The notes below the pieces were generated by a model. That model made no database searches. It worked only from the letters and a program-made list of their open reading frames with translations, and was not told the origin of the DNA. A DNA stretch of 64,000 nucleotides from Deinandra increscens subsp. villosa (lineage: Eukaryota > Streptophyta > Magnoliopsida > Asterales > Asteraceae), in assembly GCA_039602395.1 (NCBI GenBank), contig JBCNJP010000024.1:708295-772294 (forward strand). The letters run 5' to 3'. Of the stretch, positions 12,352 to 24,602 are shown one piece after another. Both the position numbers and the translations under genes were made by a program. The stretch's first letter is position 1; each line of letters opens with the position of its first letter.

Positions 12352-15300
12352 TCACAAAAAGGTAACTGCTTTTTGAAATATTTTTTGGCCTGGAGTTAAT
12401 AATGCCAAAGGGTCATACATAAGTTTCCTCCTAACAAACACTTCCCATTGACTACCAAAATGTTTTTTCCACTCTTCATGTGTGTTGTAATGTGGCAAAT
12501 ACTGTTTGGTTTCGAGGTTAGCCGTCTCACAAATGTCTAGAATCTTTTTGTTTTGAATCATGATGTTTTCTAAGCTGTCTGATCCTGTTGAAGATGGCAT
12601 TGCTGATGATAGAAATGCCACCAAGTAGAATACATTCTCATTTGGTGTCACCATTGATGTTTTAGTGTTCCATCTACAAGAAAGTACACATAATCAAGAT
12701 TAAACACCAAAATGAAGGTGAAATGATCAAGTCTATAAACTTTGACAACAAGTATGATAGATAATAATTGTTGCAAATAGGGATGTTAATCATGTCAGCT
12801 TGACCCATTGGAAAATGGTTACTTAAAATAGGAAAAGATATTGGTATTTATATGTTTTTTCAAAAGTTTTTTTCTCTTATTTTGTGATCGCGTATTACCT
12901 TGACTTGTCAACGGGGTAGATGAGTATAGGTCCGTTGCTAGTATCGGTTAGAATCTTCTCAAATACTTCATTAGCAAATTTGTGTATTTTGCTTCTGGGA
13001 ACAAGAACATTTAGCCATGGATGAGGTACATCCCATAATCCCTTTTCTTGCAATTTCAACTCAGAAACATGAACTCTATCCAAAAAATCCACATAAGATA
13101 CTTCTGATACGAAGAGTGTGAATTCATTGTAATTCAGTTTTGATAATAAGCCTTCGATTTTCTGCATATAAACAAGATAGATCATATTTAATTTTAACTC
13201 TTTATTAACACACGGACTTTGAGTTGTGTTTTATTTCTAACGGGTTAAAATGACAAATAAAAAGAACTTATAAGAGAGTAGATTCTAAAAGTTTCCAAAA
13301 ACTATATCTTATGTATAAAACCACATAAACCATTTTCTCTCCATGAATGCATAGTTATATTGAAATAATATTATTTGGTGACCATAAAAGGTCCAAACTT
13401 TTTATTTGACCAGAACTAAGACAACCCACTTTGACCCGTTACCAACTACTCATTATCTTTAATAAAATCACCTGGTCAATGGTATGAACATCTTCCTGCT
13501 TAAAATACTTGGCAATTTCCAGACAGAAAATGGTTTTTCCTTCAGAAACAAACTCTCTAGCTTGAACCGGGTCTTTATTTTTAAAAGATGATCTCCAATT
13601 ATTGAGAAGCCCGGTTCGGTTGATCAAAACAAACCCTTCCACATAATCAAATGAACCGTTTGATGATATTAGTTGTTCTTGATCTTTTGTAAATGTAGCA
13701 AAGTCCAAGTAAAGAACTTTAATCCATTTGACCTAATCAAATTTATCAAAATCAAGAGATTGATCAGATTAAAGATTTTCGCAACCCGATTTTGATATCA
13801 AGATCACAATCACAAATTTAAAATCTTTTTACCATATCTGGGGCGGGTTCGAGTGAAATATGAGCGCGTGTAATTATCCCGAATTGCCCAAGTCCTCCAA
13901 GAACACCATGAAATAAATCCGAGTTCTTTTCTTTTGTACATGTTACTACTTCTCCTGTCCCTGAAAAAATTCAAGTTCGAATAAAACTTTTTTTTCCTTC
14001 TAATTCTACTATCATACCCTTCAAGAATAGTCCTCATCTAATAATATTGGCTACCTGCAATGTTTTAAAAACCGGTTCAACCGCCAACCGGTTATCATAC
14101 CGGTTTTTTAATCCCCGATTTTTTGGACATAACTGGACCGTTTTTGAACCGGACGGTTTTCCGTTTTTTTCCGGTTCAACCGGTATTCTGACATTTTTTT
14201 TTAATTTATTGTTATTTTTTATTATTTTTAACGTTTAAAAATTATATTTTCTTATAAAATACCTAGCTATTTGGTATTATTTTTTAGTGGATTATCATTG
14301 TATTTTAACTATTTTCGTTGTGGTGTACAAATTTATTAACATTTTTATAAATATATATATATATATATATCCCCTAACCGGTTTAATCGGCCGGTCTAAC
14401 CGGTCCCAAAAGATTTTCCGGTTCAACTAAAAAACCGGTTTTTAAAACATTGCTACCTGTTTCAGGGGTGTGAAATTAAGACACAATATAAAACCAGACA
14501 TAAATTTAACACGAAACTTTTAGGATGGGTGGGTCAGTTTTGGGTCAAACCTGCGAACATATTTAGCTGGAGGGTGGGTTTGTGGTTTGACCCCTTATTT
14601 TTTAAATGTAATTTTATGTCACAACTTAAAGTGATAGGTTATTTTATGCGAACATAAAAGACTTCCAAGACACATTTACGCCAACTTTTAAAATTAAACG
14701 TAGTTGTTTTATTTGGATAATAAAGAGGGACACAAATGTGAACTTAACAATTGGTGTAACCATCCAATAAAAAGAAGATGTAGGCTAAGAGCTTATTGAT
14801 GTAGTGGTGTTTGTTTTATGTAATTTGTTGGTGGTGGCTTGAAAGACTTTTTGCTATTACGTTTTCTGAAATAATAAAATGGGCTTGTTTCTTAAAAGAA
14901 TTGTTTTATTTACATTTTTATTTTTTAATATAAAATTTATACAAACAATAAAAAACCACTAATATTCGTGTCGCTTTTAAGTTTATGTGTTTGACATGAT
15001 TTTTAAGTTTGTTTTGTGTTAGGGTTCGTGTCAAATCTTCGGGTTTGACTCGCTAACCACTGTTTAACACTTATATCACCGACACAAGATGCTTTTTACT
15101 CGATGTTGTTAGGAAAGTATTGATACGATCTTATAAGTTATTATTAGGAAAGAGTTGAGTTTGTTCCAAAAAGTATACTTGTACTTTCTCATTAGATGGT
15201 CCCCAAAAATAAAGTATATAACACGAAAATGTCGTTTTATAAAGTTTGTCATCATTATATTTCCAATTACCACATATTTCCAAACCTATTGTTATATAGT

Positions 15301-16199
15301 TGTATATACACGGAAAGAACATTTTAGCAAATTCTTTAAAGTATTCAAGTGAAACAAGTATGAATTTTGTTTCTTTTAACGACAAATTTGGACCACTAAC
15401 AGGGACATTACATATCCATCCGATCATCTTAATTCCTCATGAGAAGGAAACTCATCATAGATGAGAAAACCCCCTGACCCAGCCTGGACCTCCATTTTTT
15501 TTTCATTGTAGGTGGGACTTAAACCTAAGACCTCTCACTTTAATAAATATAGATTTTGTTAGAAGTACCTGTAACAACTTGTAGCTGGTAGACATTGTTG
15601 ATCTGAGGTCCATGTCGAAAAGCTTGACCGCTAATTCCGGCGTTAGATAACGTACCACCAACGGTTAAATGAAGATAATCGGTCCATGATTTCGGGGCAA
15701 GCCCGTGTTTTAAACTCTCATGTAAGATATCAATCCAAAGTTCACCAGCCGAAACATCAACGAAAGGTGTATTCGTGTTGTTCCCGTTGGTATGAAATTG
15801 CATTTCTTGAGTTTTCGCGAGTGATTCCATGTTAATGACCACCCCTTGATGAGTTTGGGCTTGTCCTTCAAGTGAGTGACCGTGACCACGTGGTGCAACG
15901 GTTAACTCGGATGTGGGTCCCATTTGGAATACGTAGTTTACTAGCGTTGAGATGTCGGAAACCGACTTTGGGTATAGAACCGCTAGCGGGAGGGAGTGGT
16001 ATCGGTTGCCGAAATCTTTGGATGCATGGTGGATGTTGTGGAAACTGAGATCACCATCAAGTTTTAGTGTTTTCATTAATGAAGTGATTGTTTCATGGTT
16101 GGGAAGATATGTTGTGGAAGAGATTTTGTTTTTGTCAAAAGTGTTGCCTAATATGAGGGCTATGAGAATCTTGATAACAAGATTGGAATGCTTAAACAT
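12352..16199 (-). CDS. CKX: cytokinin dehydrogenase (cytokinin oxidase), CKX1-like
   Basis: This flavoenzyme cleaves the N6 side chain of isoprenoid cytokinins such as zeatin and isopentenyladenine, removing active hormone. It has five exons: 16199-15569, 13960-13833, 13732-13472, 13161-12899, 12673-12352. Together they make 1,605 nt, 534 residues plus a TGA stop, within the usual CKX length. The start is the first in-frame ATG, at 16199; it is followed by a hydrophobic stretch (NLVIKILIALILG) that fits a signal peptide or anchor, so entry into the secretory pathway is likely. GHGHS at residues 105-109 carries the covalent FAD histidine (108). WTDYLHLTVGGTLSNAGISG starts at 172, and Asp174 matches the catalytic Asp of characterised CKX enzymes. 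VPHPWLN and YDPLALLTPGQKIFQK mark the C-terminal part. All splice sites are GT-AG and the frame is intact. Intron 1 is 1,608 bp and holds a MITE and a SINE. The subgroup (CKX1/5/6-like) is inference from overall similarity. Confidence 0.94.
14058..14451. mobile_element. hAT-like MITE in CKX intron 1
   Basis: The ends are a perfect 20-bp inverted repeat, CAATGTTTTAAAAACCGGTT at the left and its reverse complement at 14433-14452. CTACCTG flanks both sides (14051-14057 and 14453-14459), or GCTACCTG if the terminal G is counted as target. A 7-8 bp duplication and a CA start fit the hAT superfamily. The interior is AT-rich with further ACCGG motifs and an (AT)n run near 14,350. There is no coding capacity. 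Confidence 0.85.
15370..15552 (-). mobile_element. SINE in CKX intron 1
   Basis: On the minus strand it reads GAGGTCTTAGGTTTAAGTCC (a B-box-like tRNA promoter), then GGAGGTCCAGGCTGGGTCAG, GGGGTTTTCTCATCT, GATGAGTTTCCTTCTCATGA, and ends ATTTGTCGTTAAAAGAAAC. The same order of blocks occurs on the plus strand at 40,026-40,225, so this is a dispersed SINE-like family. Its 5' edge lies about 16 bp from the CKX exon 1 donor. Confidence 0.7.
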
Positions 16200-16956
16200 G
16201 TTGTGTGTGGTGTGTGGTGGGTGGTTGGCGGTTTGCGGTGATGGTGGCGGTGGTACGGCGGGTGGTAATGGTGGTGGTGGCAAAGAGAGGGAGGTTGTTT
16301 GAGTTTGTGTTGAGAAAGGAGATGGTAAAAGGAGAGGTTTTTGAGAGCTTTATAAAGAGGGCTAGGAGGAGATGTGATGCATGATGCACTTGTCAAAGTT
16401 GTCCTTTTTTTATGCATAGTAATTCACCATGCAAACCTAACAAATTTGGACCGAATTAACCATTTCTAAACATAGTGGGTCCAAGATTCGTTGAATAAGT
16501 GTCACCCATTAATACATATCACACATAAAAATAAGTATAGATTCCTACGTATCTAATCTTACACATATAAAAAAGAATGATTTCACATGAAATCTACATA
16601 CATCAGTCCTTTATTATAACAATAATCAAAATTAGTAAAGGAAACTTCCCTGGAGTAGAAAAAACTAGTTCTTGCCTTTTTGGGATATATATTTGCGGAT
16701 CTTGAACATTTACCGTTCTATAGAGTGGTGGACCCATGATTTTTTTTTCTATGGGGTCACTTTTCAGTCATATTATAGTATTATTTCTAACATTCTCGAT
16801 GTTCGAACCTATGGGTTGGGTCAGATAGATGAAAAGGTTACCTTGAGGCAGGAGGCAACCTAATATTTTCAGAGGCTTAAAATGAAACAAAAACTGAAAC
16901 CCAATTCTGATATGAGTCTCCTGAAATCTAGATTATCAAGATCTAGGTTTACATTT
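16200..16956. other. CKX leader and upstream flank
   Basis: Contains the CKX 5' UTR, the candidate TATA box and the proximal promoter on the minus strand. No other gene or repeat is recognised up to the LTR-like edge at 16,957. Confidence 0.45.
16349..16354 (-). promoter_or_regulatory. candidate TATA box of CKX
   Basis: TATAAA on the minus strand, inside CTTTATAAAG, lies 150 bp upstream of the CKX ATG. Transcription starting about 30 bp downstream would give a leader of about 120 nt. That leader is rich in CCACCACC and CCGCC and contains no ATG in frame with the CDS. Confidence 0.5.
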
Positions 16957-17999
16957 TGTTGATCGATTCTTTATTAAGATGAGAAAAAACCGTGTTAGAA
17001 TTACATACTGATAAACCTGGTAAGTCTTTAGATGCGGAGGAGGAAGACATGATTGAATCGGTCCCGTTTAAGGTGTGCTTCAAGGATGAAATACTAAAGA
17101 AGACTAAATTCACGCATGAAGGTGGAGAGAACTATATGAGAGAGATCGAGATATGTTATTTTCTAAGAGGTGTTAATTATCACTTGTGTCATCTATTTAT
17201 AACACACCTAGGGGAAACCCAGTTTAGTAAGGGTAATTACGTCCATCAAATAATTCCCAACTAAACACTCAAGGGTATATAGGTCAAAGATCGATATAAT
17301 TAGATAAATGATTATATGGGCATATAATTAAATAATAAATACCTACATTCTCCCACTTGGCCGAGTGATACTTATTTTGGTAAGTCCGACCGAAAGTTGA
17401 TACTTATTTTAGTTTTAAACTGAAGATGTATCAGAGATATACAGTCGGTGAGTTAGCATTCAGCTCAGGACCTCCATTAATCATACTACAATCCCAAATA
17501 TCAAACTTAAGTAAAGTTAGGATCGATTGACAAATAAAAGCCCTTTACGTTGATTTGTATAATTACTTGTCTATACCTTGTTAAGCATGCATGAGCACAT
17601 ACAGAGACAAACAAAACTAAAAGAATGAGGAATAGCTCGTAATTAGTCATTCATAGTAGGATATGCATGGTTATCAGTACACCAGGGTGATAGACCTTTA
17701 GTTATAGGATCCCTAAGCATATCATGAATGTTTTTGATACAAGGAATTAGTTTCCTCTACTTGTAATAGCTACATCTGAACCTGAGAGGGACATCCACGA
17801 CCCCATCCGATAGCTTCGTGAGAATCTAAAAGACCTTATTTTAAAGATCTACGTACCATTTCCCATCTTTTCTTTTTGAAACCCGAAGAAATGCTTCACA
17901 TCCAGTTCTTATATCCCTACGACGTTTCTTAGCATCCCCATATGAATTGCTAAATTTTAGATCTTTGAAACCCTCTTTGTTTCATACATATTTCTTTCG
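16957..17999 (-). repeat. LTR-like repeat beginning TGTTGATCGATTC
   Basis: The first ~55 bp from 16,957 closely match sequence from 24,458. The 24.4 kb copy is preceded by CTCTGATGCTACA, a decayed reverse complement of the tRNA-Met primer site, so TGTTGATCG is probably the 3' edge of a minus-strand LTR (reading CGATCAACA). The copy here lacks a primer site and would be the 3' LTR. The right edge is not resolved. Short open frames such as 16,992-17,264 match nothing I know. Confidence 0.4.
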
Positions 18000-18632
18000 A
18001 TAAGGTTCATTCCTCTTGTGACTGATCGTGTGATAGAACTTCTAAATCTATTGTGTTATGTATGTCCTATATCAACGAAAGCTAAAAATTAATTTTTAAT
18101 TCACACAAAAAGTTACGATGCTAAAAATGATTGAACCAAAGTGGGGAGAGGGGAAACAAGAAAGTGTAAACCTTGATGACTAAAAATATACAAAATGCTA
18201 ATAATAATTCGATTCAATGATTTAGGGATGGTTCATAAACAAGAAATAGTAAATCTAATATGTTACCATCTGATTGCAAACAAGCAGCGCTTAATATCAA
18301 ATAGTTATTTCGGCTTAATTGAATTGATAAGACTAGAGGATCGTTCTTTGGATGATAAACAAGAAGAGTAGTCTGATCAACCGAGCGGTATTGCGGCTTT
18401 GCTTTGTGCTCTTTGGATGATCAGTTTGATCAAACGAGAAGATGGACCTGCGGCTTGGCTTCTTTGGATGATCAGAGGAGAAGATCGAATTGCTTTGTGG
18501 ATGAATCTGTGCACAAAAGAATATCAAATTTCTTTGTGATGAATCTGTGCGCAGAAAAGAAAAGGAGCAATGAGATTAGAGATCGATGACCCTGAGGATT
18601 AGTATATTTTTAATTGATTTTTAATGGATTTT
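18000..18632. other. unassigned repeat-like DNA
   Basis: No gene is recognised. Around 18,330-18,590, GATGATCAGTTTGATCAAAC and GATGATCAGAGGAGAAG are locally repeated motifs, probably retroelement debris. Confidence 0.3.
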
Positions 18633-19075
18633 TATCAAAACTACGTAGTTTTAGGAGTTTCGCATCTAAGGTTAGATGCTTAATTTGAAATTATAATTTT
18701 CAGTAAGTTTTATAGAACGTCGATTTTTAAAGATTCGGTGAGTTTTAAAAACAACGAGTTGTAAACACAACAGCGATTTTTGAACTTAAGAGTGAGTTTT
18801 ATAATTTGTAGTGAGTTTTATAATTTCAATGAATTTTATAGAACAACGATTTTAAAGTTGTAGAAACACAATAGTGAGTTTAAAAACTCAGCAATGAGTT
18901 TTATAATTTTTAGTGAGATTTATAGAACAATATAATTTTTTTAACAACAATTATATTTCAATGTCTCCAAAAACTTTCTAGGTTTTCTTTTTGTTTTTTT
19001 AAAACTTACCGCATGACCAAACTCAACAGCAATGAGTTTTATTACTTTTAGTGAGTTTTATATAACAATATAGGG
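18633..19075. repeat. degenerate GTGAGTTTTATA repeats
   Basis: Variants of AGTGAGTTTTATAATTT and TTTTATAGAACAACGATTT recur through about 440 bp with irregular spacing. It looks like a decayed minisatellite or a retroelement leader. No reading frame is convincing. Confidence 0.45.
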
Positions 19076-19179
19076 GTTTACGGGGTTTACACTTTTTAAG
19101 GGGTCTACAATGAACCTCACCCATGATATATATTAGTGATTATGCTCATTCAACTTGAACTTTTTGAAACTATAAACCT

Positions 19180-19756
19180 ATGAACTCACCAACCATTATG
19201 TTGACACTTTAGCATGTTAATTCTTAGGTCACTGATTGGATTGCACGGGCTAGGAACACCATAGTATGTTTGAAATATGCATGAGTTATGGATACTTTTT
19301 AAACATATTTACTTTTGGTTATGATGTTTGTTTAGCGCGTGGATAATGAGGAGAGTTAGGCTACATCACATAAAAAGCCTACATCCATTGCGGATTGATC
19401 TGGGGCGTCCATCAAGATCATCCAACAGCCAAGATCTATGGTGTTTTCGCCTATGGCGTTTTCGGTGGGGGAAAAAACACCATAGGCGGAAACACCATAG
19501 ATCATGGCTGTTGGATGATCTTGATGGACGCCCCAGATCAATCCGCATTGGATGTAGCGTTTTTACTTGATGTATTTTACCCTAAACCCGCGGATAATTA
19601 TTTTGTTTTGAAAAAGCGTTTACGATTCCGCATTTACTTTTAAATTTGTTATATAAACTACATATAGAGGTCTGTTCGTATGGCTATTGTGTTCGATCCT
19701 GGTTTATCATGCTCTCCGCAGTGGTTTTTCGCGTGTGGATTTTTTGGGGTGTGACA
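19180..19756 (+). repeat. 3' part of a Ty3/gypsy LTR, plus orientation
   Basis: It contains TATGAACTCACCAACCATTA, also found at 48.3 kb (one base different), and ends GGGGTGTGACA at 19,756, the mirror of the TGTCACACCC edges at 20,068 and 32,872. No primer site follows, so it is a 3' or solo LTR. A hairpin MITE interrupts it at 19,348-19,588. Confidence 0.6.
19348..19588. mobile_element. fold-back MITE (MULE-like) inside the gypsy LTR
   Basis: Two arms of about 100 bp are near-perfect inverted repeats: from CTACATCC at 19,380 through GGATTGATCTGGGGCGTCCA on the left, and the reverse at 19,480-19,560, with only a few bases of loop near 19,468. CGTGGATAAT at the left and CGCGGATAAT at the right (9 of 10 bases) look like a target duplication, which fits a Mutator-type MITE. 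No transposase is present. Confidence 0.7.
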
Positions 19757-20067
19757 ATACCGAACCCTAACACACGCTAAGGACTATGTGTTTTATTTCG
19801 ACACACACACTTAATGAACTTCAACACTTATGAGTGGGCTAGGTTTCATCAAGTCTTAGTGCACCTGTGCGTACGTAGGGATGGTAGTTTGCAAGGCTAA
19901 AACCATTACCGACCTTACACTAATCCTTGATAGCTACCTAACTCACAAATTACTTCCTAGTCCTAAACTTAGCGTTTTTTGCTTTGTCTTAGATTCTGTA
20001 TAGGTTTGAGCTTAGGGGTTCTACCAAAACTCCTAATATGCTGAAAACTTGGGCTCTGATACCAACT
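19757..20067 (-). other. gypsy leader with primer-binding site
   Basis: GGGCTCTGATACCA at 20,051-20,064 is the reverse complement of TGGTATCAGAGCCC, a tRNA-Met primer site. It lies 3 bp from the LTR edge at 20,068, so a minus-strand element starts here and runs leftward. Only about 300 bp of its internal region remain before the opposing LTR end at 19,756. Confidence 0.7.
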
Positions 20068-22660
20068 TGTCACACCCGTGTCTCCCCCGTCGGCCCCTGC
20101 CAGAAAACGCGGAAGCATACAACACTTATAACAACTCAATGGACAAAGCCGTGTGATATAACTTAACTTTACAATATTAATATATACATAAACCCCAAAT
20201 ACATAAGTAATAAGGTTTATAAACTACTTGGTCCCAATTACACTAAGACCGAACTTCACATTTACTAAATGTAAACAAACATCTTTATTCTTATTTCTTT
20301 TGGGTTAGCTAGAAATAACTAAACAAAATCACTGAAAATGTTAGTCTTGAGCTCTTTGGACCTTAACCAACCTTGACAGAATCTCCCTTCCTTCCTTCAA
20401 ACACTTCACAGAGCCTGTCATCACTTACCTGCAATATGAGCTAAAGCTTGGTCAACAACTGGAGTTTTTTGTGAGTCATAACCTTAATCTTTCATTCAAA
20501 ATGTTTAATAAAATAATACATGTGCTGTTAGAAATTGGTTCCCGCTCGAGTTCAAATCTCACTCAATCAGACATGTACACGGGTTCTCATGTCCAACATC
20601 ATGATTAACATGCATATACGCCACATCAACCCTAATAACTTCACATAGGGCCACCTTAAGATGTGAGGAAACTATCCTACTTACACAACTGCTAAGTTAT
20701 AAATATATGCCTCGAGGTCGCATGGACCCTAATGGACTCCCGAAACTTCCTAGGGAAATATCACACGATTATGAACATCTTCCTTTCTAACTAATATACT
20801 GTTGTATACTATGCACTAGTAATATTAAAACATATTTGAAAAGCTCATATTCATCTTAAATATATAAAACCTTAAAATAGGGAAAGTAACTATCTCTCAG
20901 GAATTGACACATGTAATATACACAAGCAATTAGTTGTATCCGATGCAAGTCAGTCAATCTTCAGAAAACCTAAACAGTTATTGATAGTCTATATAAGCTT
21001 CTAATATTTTTAATTATAATATAATAATAGAATCTAACTTCTCAAGTGAGAATCTCAACACCCGAACACTTCGTTTGAACCATTTGACACGCGGGGGAAA
21101 TCTTCCGTTTTGTAAAATTAACATTTCTGTTAAATTAACATTTCTGTTAAGATATTCGATACGAACCGTCGGAAATGTCACTTTCTCCATCTAGACAATC
21201 CGCATGATAAACACTCCATGTTTTGTAAGGCACCGTCTGCGGACCGTCGGCTTCAGTTTACAAATACACGGTCCGCATCGATGGACTGGTTAGTTTGTGC
21301 ACTTTTGTACCACAAATAGATTCAAGCTTGTTTTAGCCACTTCTTTCACTTGTATCAATTCTCTTAAGTCCAAAACATGTTACCATGCTCTTGTGACAAC
21401 TGATTATTGACCCAAAATAATTTTCTATATATGGAAGCTTTTCATTTATGAACAAATCTCTTATCAAGATTTTTTTTTCCATGTTCTAGACCCAAACCTT
21501 CCTGGCCAAAACTTCTAGTAGCTTATACTTTATGAAATACTCATGCATGCATGATCAAAAGGTGGTTTTTGAGCTAATATTATCACTTTTATAAATGATG
21601 TTCTAAACATAATCATGAATGACCATACCTTGATAGCTCCTAAAAATCTTCTAACACATCTGTATCAACCTTCTTAACCCTTGATCATGTTGACAACAAC
21701 CTCTATGCAATGATACATGACCATAACATGGCTTAATCATCTTTAGTAATTCAAAGTAAACTTAAATCACCAAAATCAAGTATGTTTACCTTGATAGTTG
21801 ACTTGATGACCCTTAGAGCACCTTCTTCACTCCTGATTATCCATGTTTATGCTCCTAAAAACATCCAACCCAACTGGTATGAGCTAATCATGGACCAAAT
21901 TAAAGCATAAGATGTGATTAATAGGTTATGAAGCTTACTTGATCTTATTCTTACTTTAGTACTTCAAGATAGGGCTTCTAGAGTACTAAGAGGTTCTTTT
22001 AGGACGTGGAGAAGTAGAGAGAATCGAAAGAAGTCGTGGCAAACTGAGCATAATGATAAAAATGAGTTGGAACATTTTTCTTATCTTTTTACAGTCGATG
22101 CGGACCGTCTGAGGGTCTTATAGGGTCCGACGTCTGTATCTTTCTTTAAGAAAAACACACAGACCTGACCCAGTGGGTGCCGCATCCGACTCGATAACCC
22201 ATGGATATACGGACTTTCTGTGTCCAGAAACACTCTGGACGGTCCGCATCGATCCCTTATGGGATTTTCCAACTTCTTTTATTTGCTCAATTTTCACTCG
22301 TTCGGAGACCTAATTTTCAATATGTTACATGAACTATGCTAAGATAGAGTTCAATATTAAATGCACTAAAAGTCATTTAATGTTAAACATGTCTAAGCCC
22401 ATAAGACAAGGTTCATGTATTCCACTATTATGATGTGTTCACAAAGTCATTACCTAATTTACACTTTATAATAAGCATCGTTAGATGCAAAGTGTTTTCA
22501 TGCATCTAAGAATTTCATTAATTAAATTGTATTCCTCCCATAATGTCCAGATTAGGAAATCTAGAATAACTCCCATGATTGCATCATTTATTGGATCTTG
22601 ATCATCATAATAGACAATTTTAATAGACTTCACCCACTTCTAATGCTCCGGCTGTAATAC
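20068..22660 (-). repeat. Ty3/gypsy 5' LTR, minus orientation
   Basis: The low-coordinate edge is TGTCACACCC, that is GGGTGTGACA as the LTR 3' end on the minus strand, next to its primer site. The interior is non-coding and contains a CTGGAG...GTGAGTCATAACC stretch resembling the LTR fragment at 33.1 kb. The right edge is uncertain; 22,660 is a soft limit. Confidence 0.5.
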
Positions 22661-23245
22661 CTTTATCAGGAAGAGCTGTGAGAGTCTTTTGTCTTAAGAG
22701 ATAATCAAGATCATTTGGGTTCTAGTTGAATAATTACCCAAAGCATTATGAATAACTTAAACTTGTGCAATGGTAAACGTATGACATAACCTTTGGGCAG
22801 AAGTGAAACGTTTCGGTCTTAGGCACAAGTTAGGTTTGCAAGACACAAGTGTAGCACATCATCTTTAGACAAACATGAAGCACTTATGCTTCTAAGACAG
22901 TTGTCAGATGTTAATCTATGAACACATTTTAGTTAGGCTAATGTCATTAGTGCGTCACAATTTACATTTAGGTTATTGTTTTAAGGATACATTTGACTAT
23001 GCTTTCTTCATCATTTAGAAATATACATTACTAAGTGACTATTCTATACCAAGTAAGAGTGTAAGGGTAACACATCACATTTGGGCAGAAGTGTGACCTT
23101 AGAAGGTTACTTGGTATGGTTCTCAGTAATTAAGGGACAGGAAAAACGTTTAGTCTATGAGAAAAGTTAGGGTTTTCACAAGTTATGAGTTCTCAGTTAA
23201 TTAAGAAGTTCTCATGAAAAACCAAATGATTTCTCTGATATTAAG
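22661..23245. other. unassigned AT-rich spacer
   Basis: No gene is seen. A motif near TTTGGGCAGAAGTG(A)AACG occurs around 22,793 and again at 23,082, suggesting decayed repeats. Confidence 0.3.
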
Positions 23246-23990
23246 GGTTTTCACCATTTTAAGTGATTTTGTCCCTTTTTGGGTTTTTGGCAATTTGAAG
23301 GAGATTTCACCAAAGTGAGGGTTTTCTCCAAAAGGTGAAAACCTAGATGACTTCTTCAAGGTTAAGAGTTTTCTCCCGAAGGTGAAACATGTGTGATTTC
23401 ACCAAAGTTACCGTTCTCTCATGAAGGTGAAAACCTATGTGATTTATTCAAAGTTAAGGGATTTCTCCTCAAGGTGAAAACCTATGTGATTTCACCAAGG
23501 GTTTTCTCCTAAAGGTGAAAACCTATGTGATTTCACCAAAGTTAGGGTTTTCTCCTGAAGGTGAAAACCTAGGTTATTTCTCCTGAAGGTGAAAAGTTAT
23601 GTAATTTCACCAAAGTTAGGGTTTTCTCCTGAAGGTGAAAACCTAGGTGATTTCTACTGAAGTGAGGGTTTTCTCCTAAGGGTGAAAACCTAGGTGATTT
23701 ATCTCGAAGTGAGGGTTTTAACCTGAAGGTGAAAACCTAGGTGATTTATCCTGAGGGTGAAAACCTAGTTGATTTATCCTAAAGTGAGGGTTTTCTCATA
23801 AGGGAGAAAACCTATGAGATTTCGCCATATTAAGGGTTTGGGCCTGAGGGGTTTTCTCTTGATCGAGGGGTTTTCTCTTCGAGGTGAAATCCCAAGAGAT
23901 TTCATTAAAAAATGAGGGTTTTCTCTTGATTAAGGGTTTCCCCCTGAAGGGTTTTCTATTGATTAAGGTTTTTTTCTCGTGAGGGAGAAA
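23246..23990. repeat. minisatellite with hairpin units
   Basis: About a dozen degenerate units of roughly 45 bp follow the pattern GGTTTTCTCCTGAAGGTGAAAACCTA(G/T)GTGATTTC. Each unit contains the inverted repeat GGTTTTC...GAAAACC. Unit length varies and some units are truncated, so it is an imperfect tandem array. It lies just inside the decayed primer site at 24.45 kb, that is, in the leader position of a minus-strand LTR element. There are no unique spacers, so it is not a CRISPR array. Confidence 0.8.
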
Positions 23991-24457
23991 ACACGATAGA
24001 TAAAACTTAAGAGAGAAAACACTTATAGAAAACCTAAGAGAGAAAACACTTAGAGAAACCTAAGATGGAAATCCCGGTAGAGAAAACACTTAGAGAAAAC
24101 ATTTAGAGAAATCGGGTAAAGATCGTTTTCTTATGGTGTTTCTTATGGTTTTCGAAAATTACGACGATCATGATGACCAAGAACATTAGGGTGTTCTTCA
24201 CTATTTTTAACACTGGAATCCAACAAAAACCTGATTTTACATTAGGGTTTTGAAATTTACATGATTTTGTGAAAATTAACATTTAAGTTTCGAAAATCAT
24301 GAGATTAAAGTTAGGGTTTACTCAAGTCATGATTAATGGGAGTAACAATTTATAAAACTAAAACGATTTTCTTTTAGGTAAAACAAACACAGTTTTCGAT
24401 TTACGTTCTAGTATTAGGGAGTAAAATCGATTAATCAACATTCCCTCTGATGCTACA
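23991..24457 (-). other. leader region next to a decayed primer site
   Basis: Repeats of GAGAAAACACTTAGAGAAA occur from 23,985 to 24,120, followed by AT-rich DNA. CTCTGATGCTACA (24,446-24,457) resembles a reverse-complemented tRNA-Met primer site next to the LTR-like edge at 24,458. Confidence 0.4.
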
Positions 24458-24509
24458 TGTTGATCGATTCTCTATTAAGATGAGGAAAGCTGTGTTAGAA
24501 TCACATATC

Positions 24510-24561
<52 letters not shown>

Positions 24562-24562
24562 C

Positions 24563-24602
<40 letters not shown>

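Noticed and set aside
16200..16283. An upstream in-frame extension of CKX (proline-rich, 28 residues)
   Set aside because: It would have to start at TTG; the first in-frame ATG is at 16199 and is followed by a signal-like hydrophobic stretch.
23246..23990. Regular repeats resembling a CRISPR array
   Set aside because: The units are degenerate, vary in length and have no unique spacers, and the genome is a plant.
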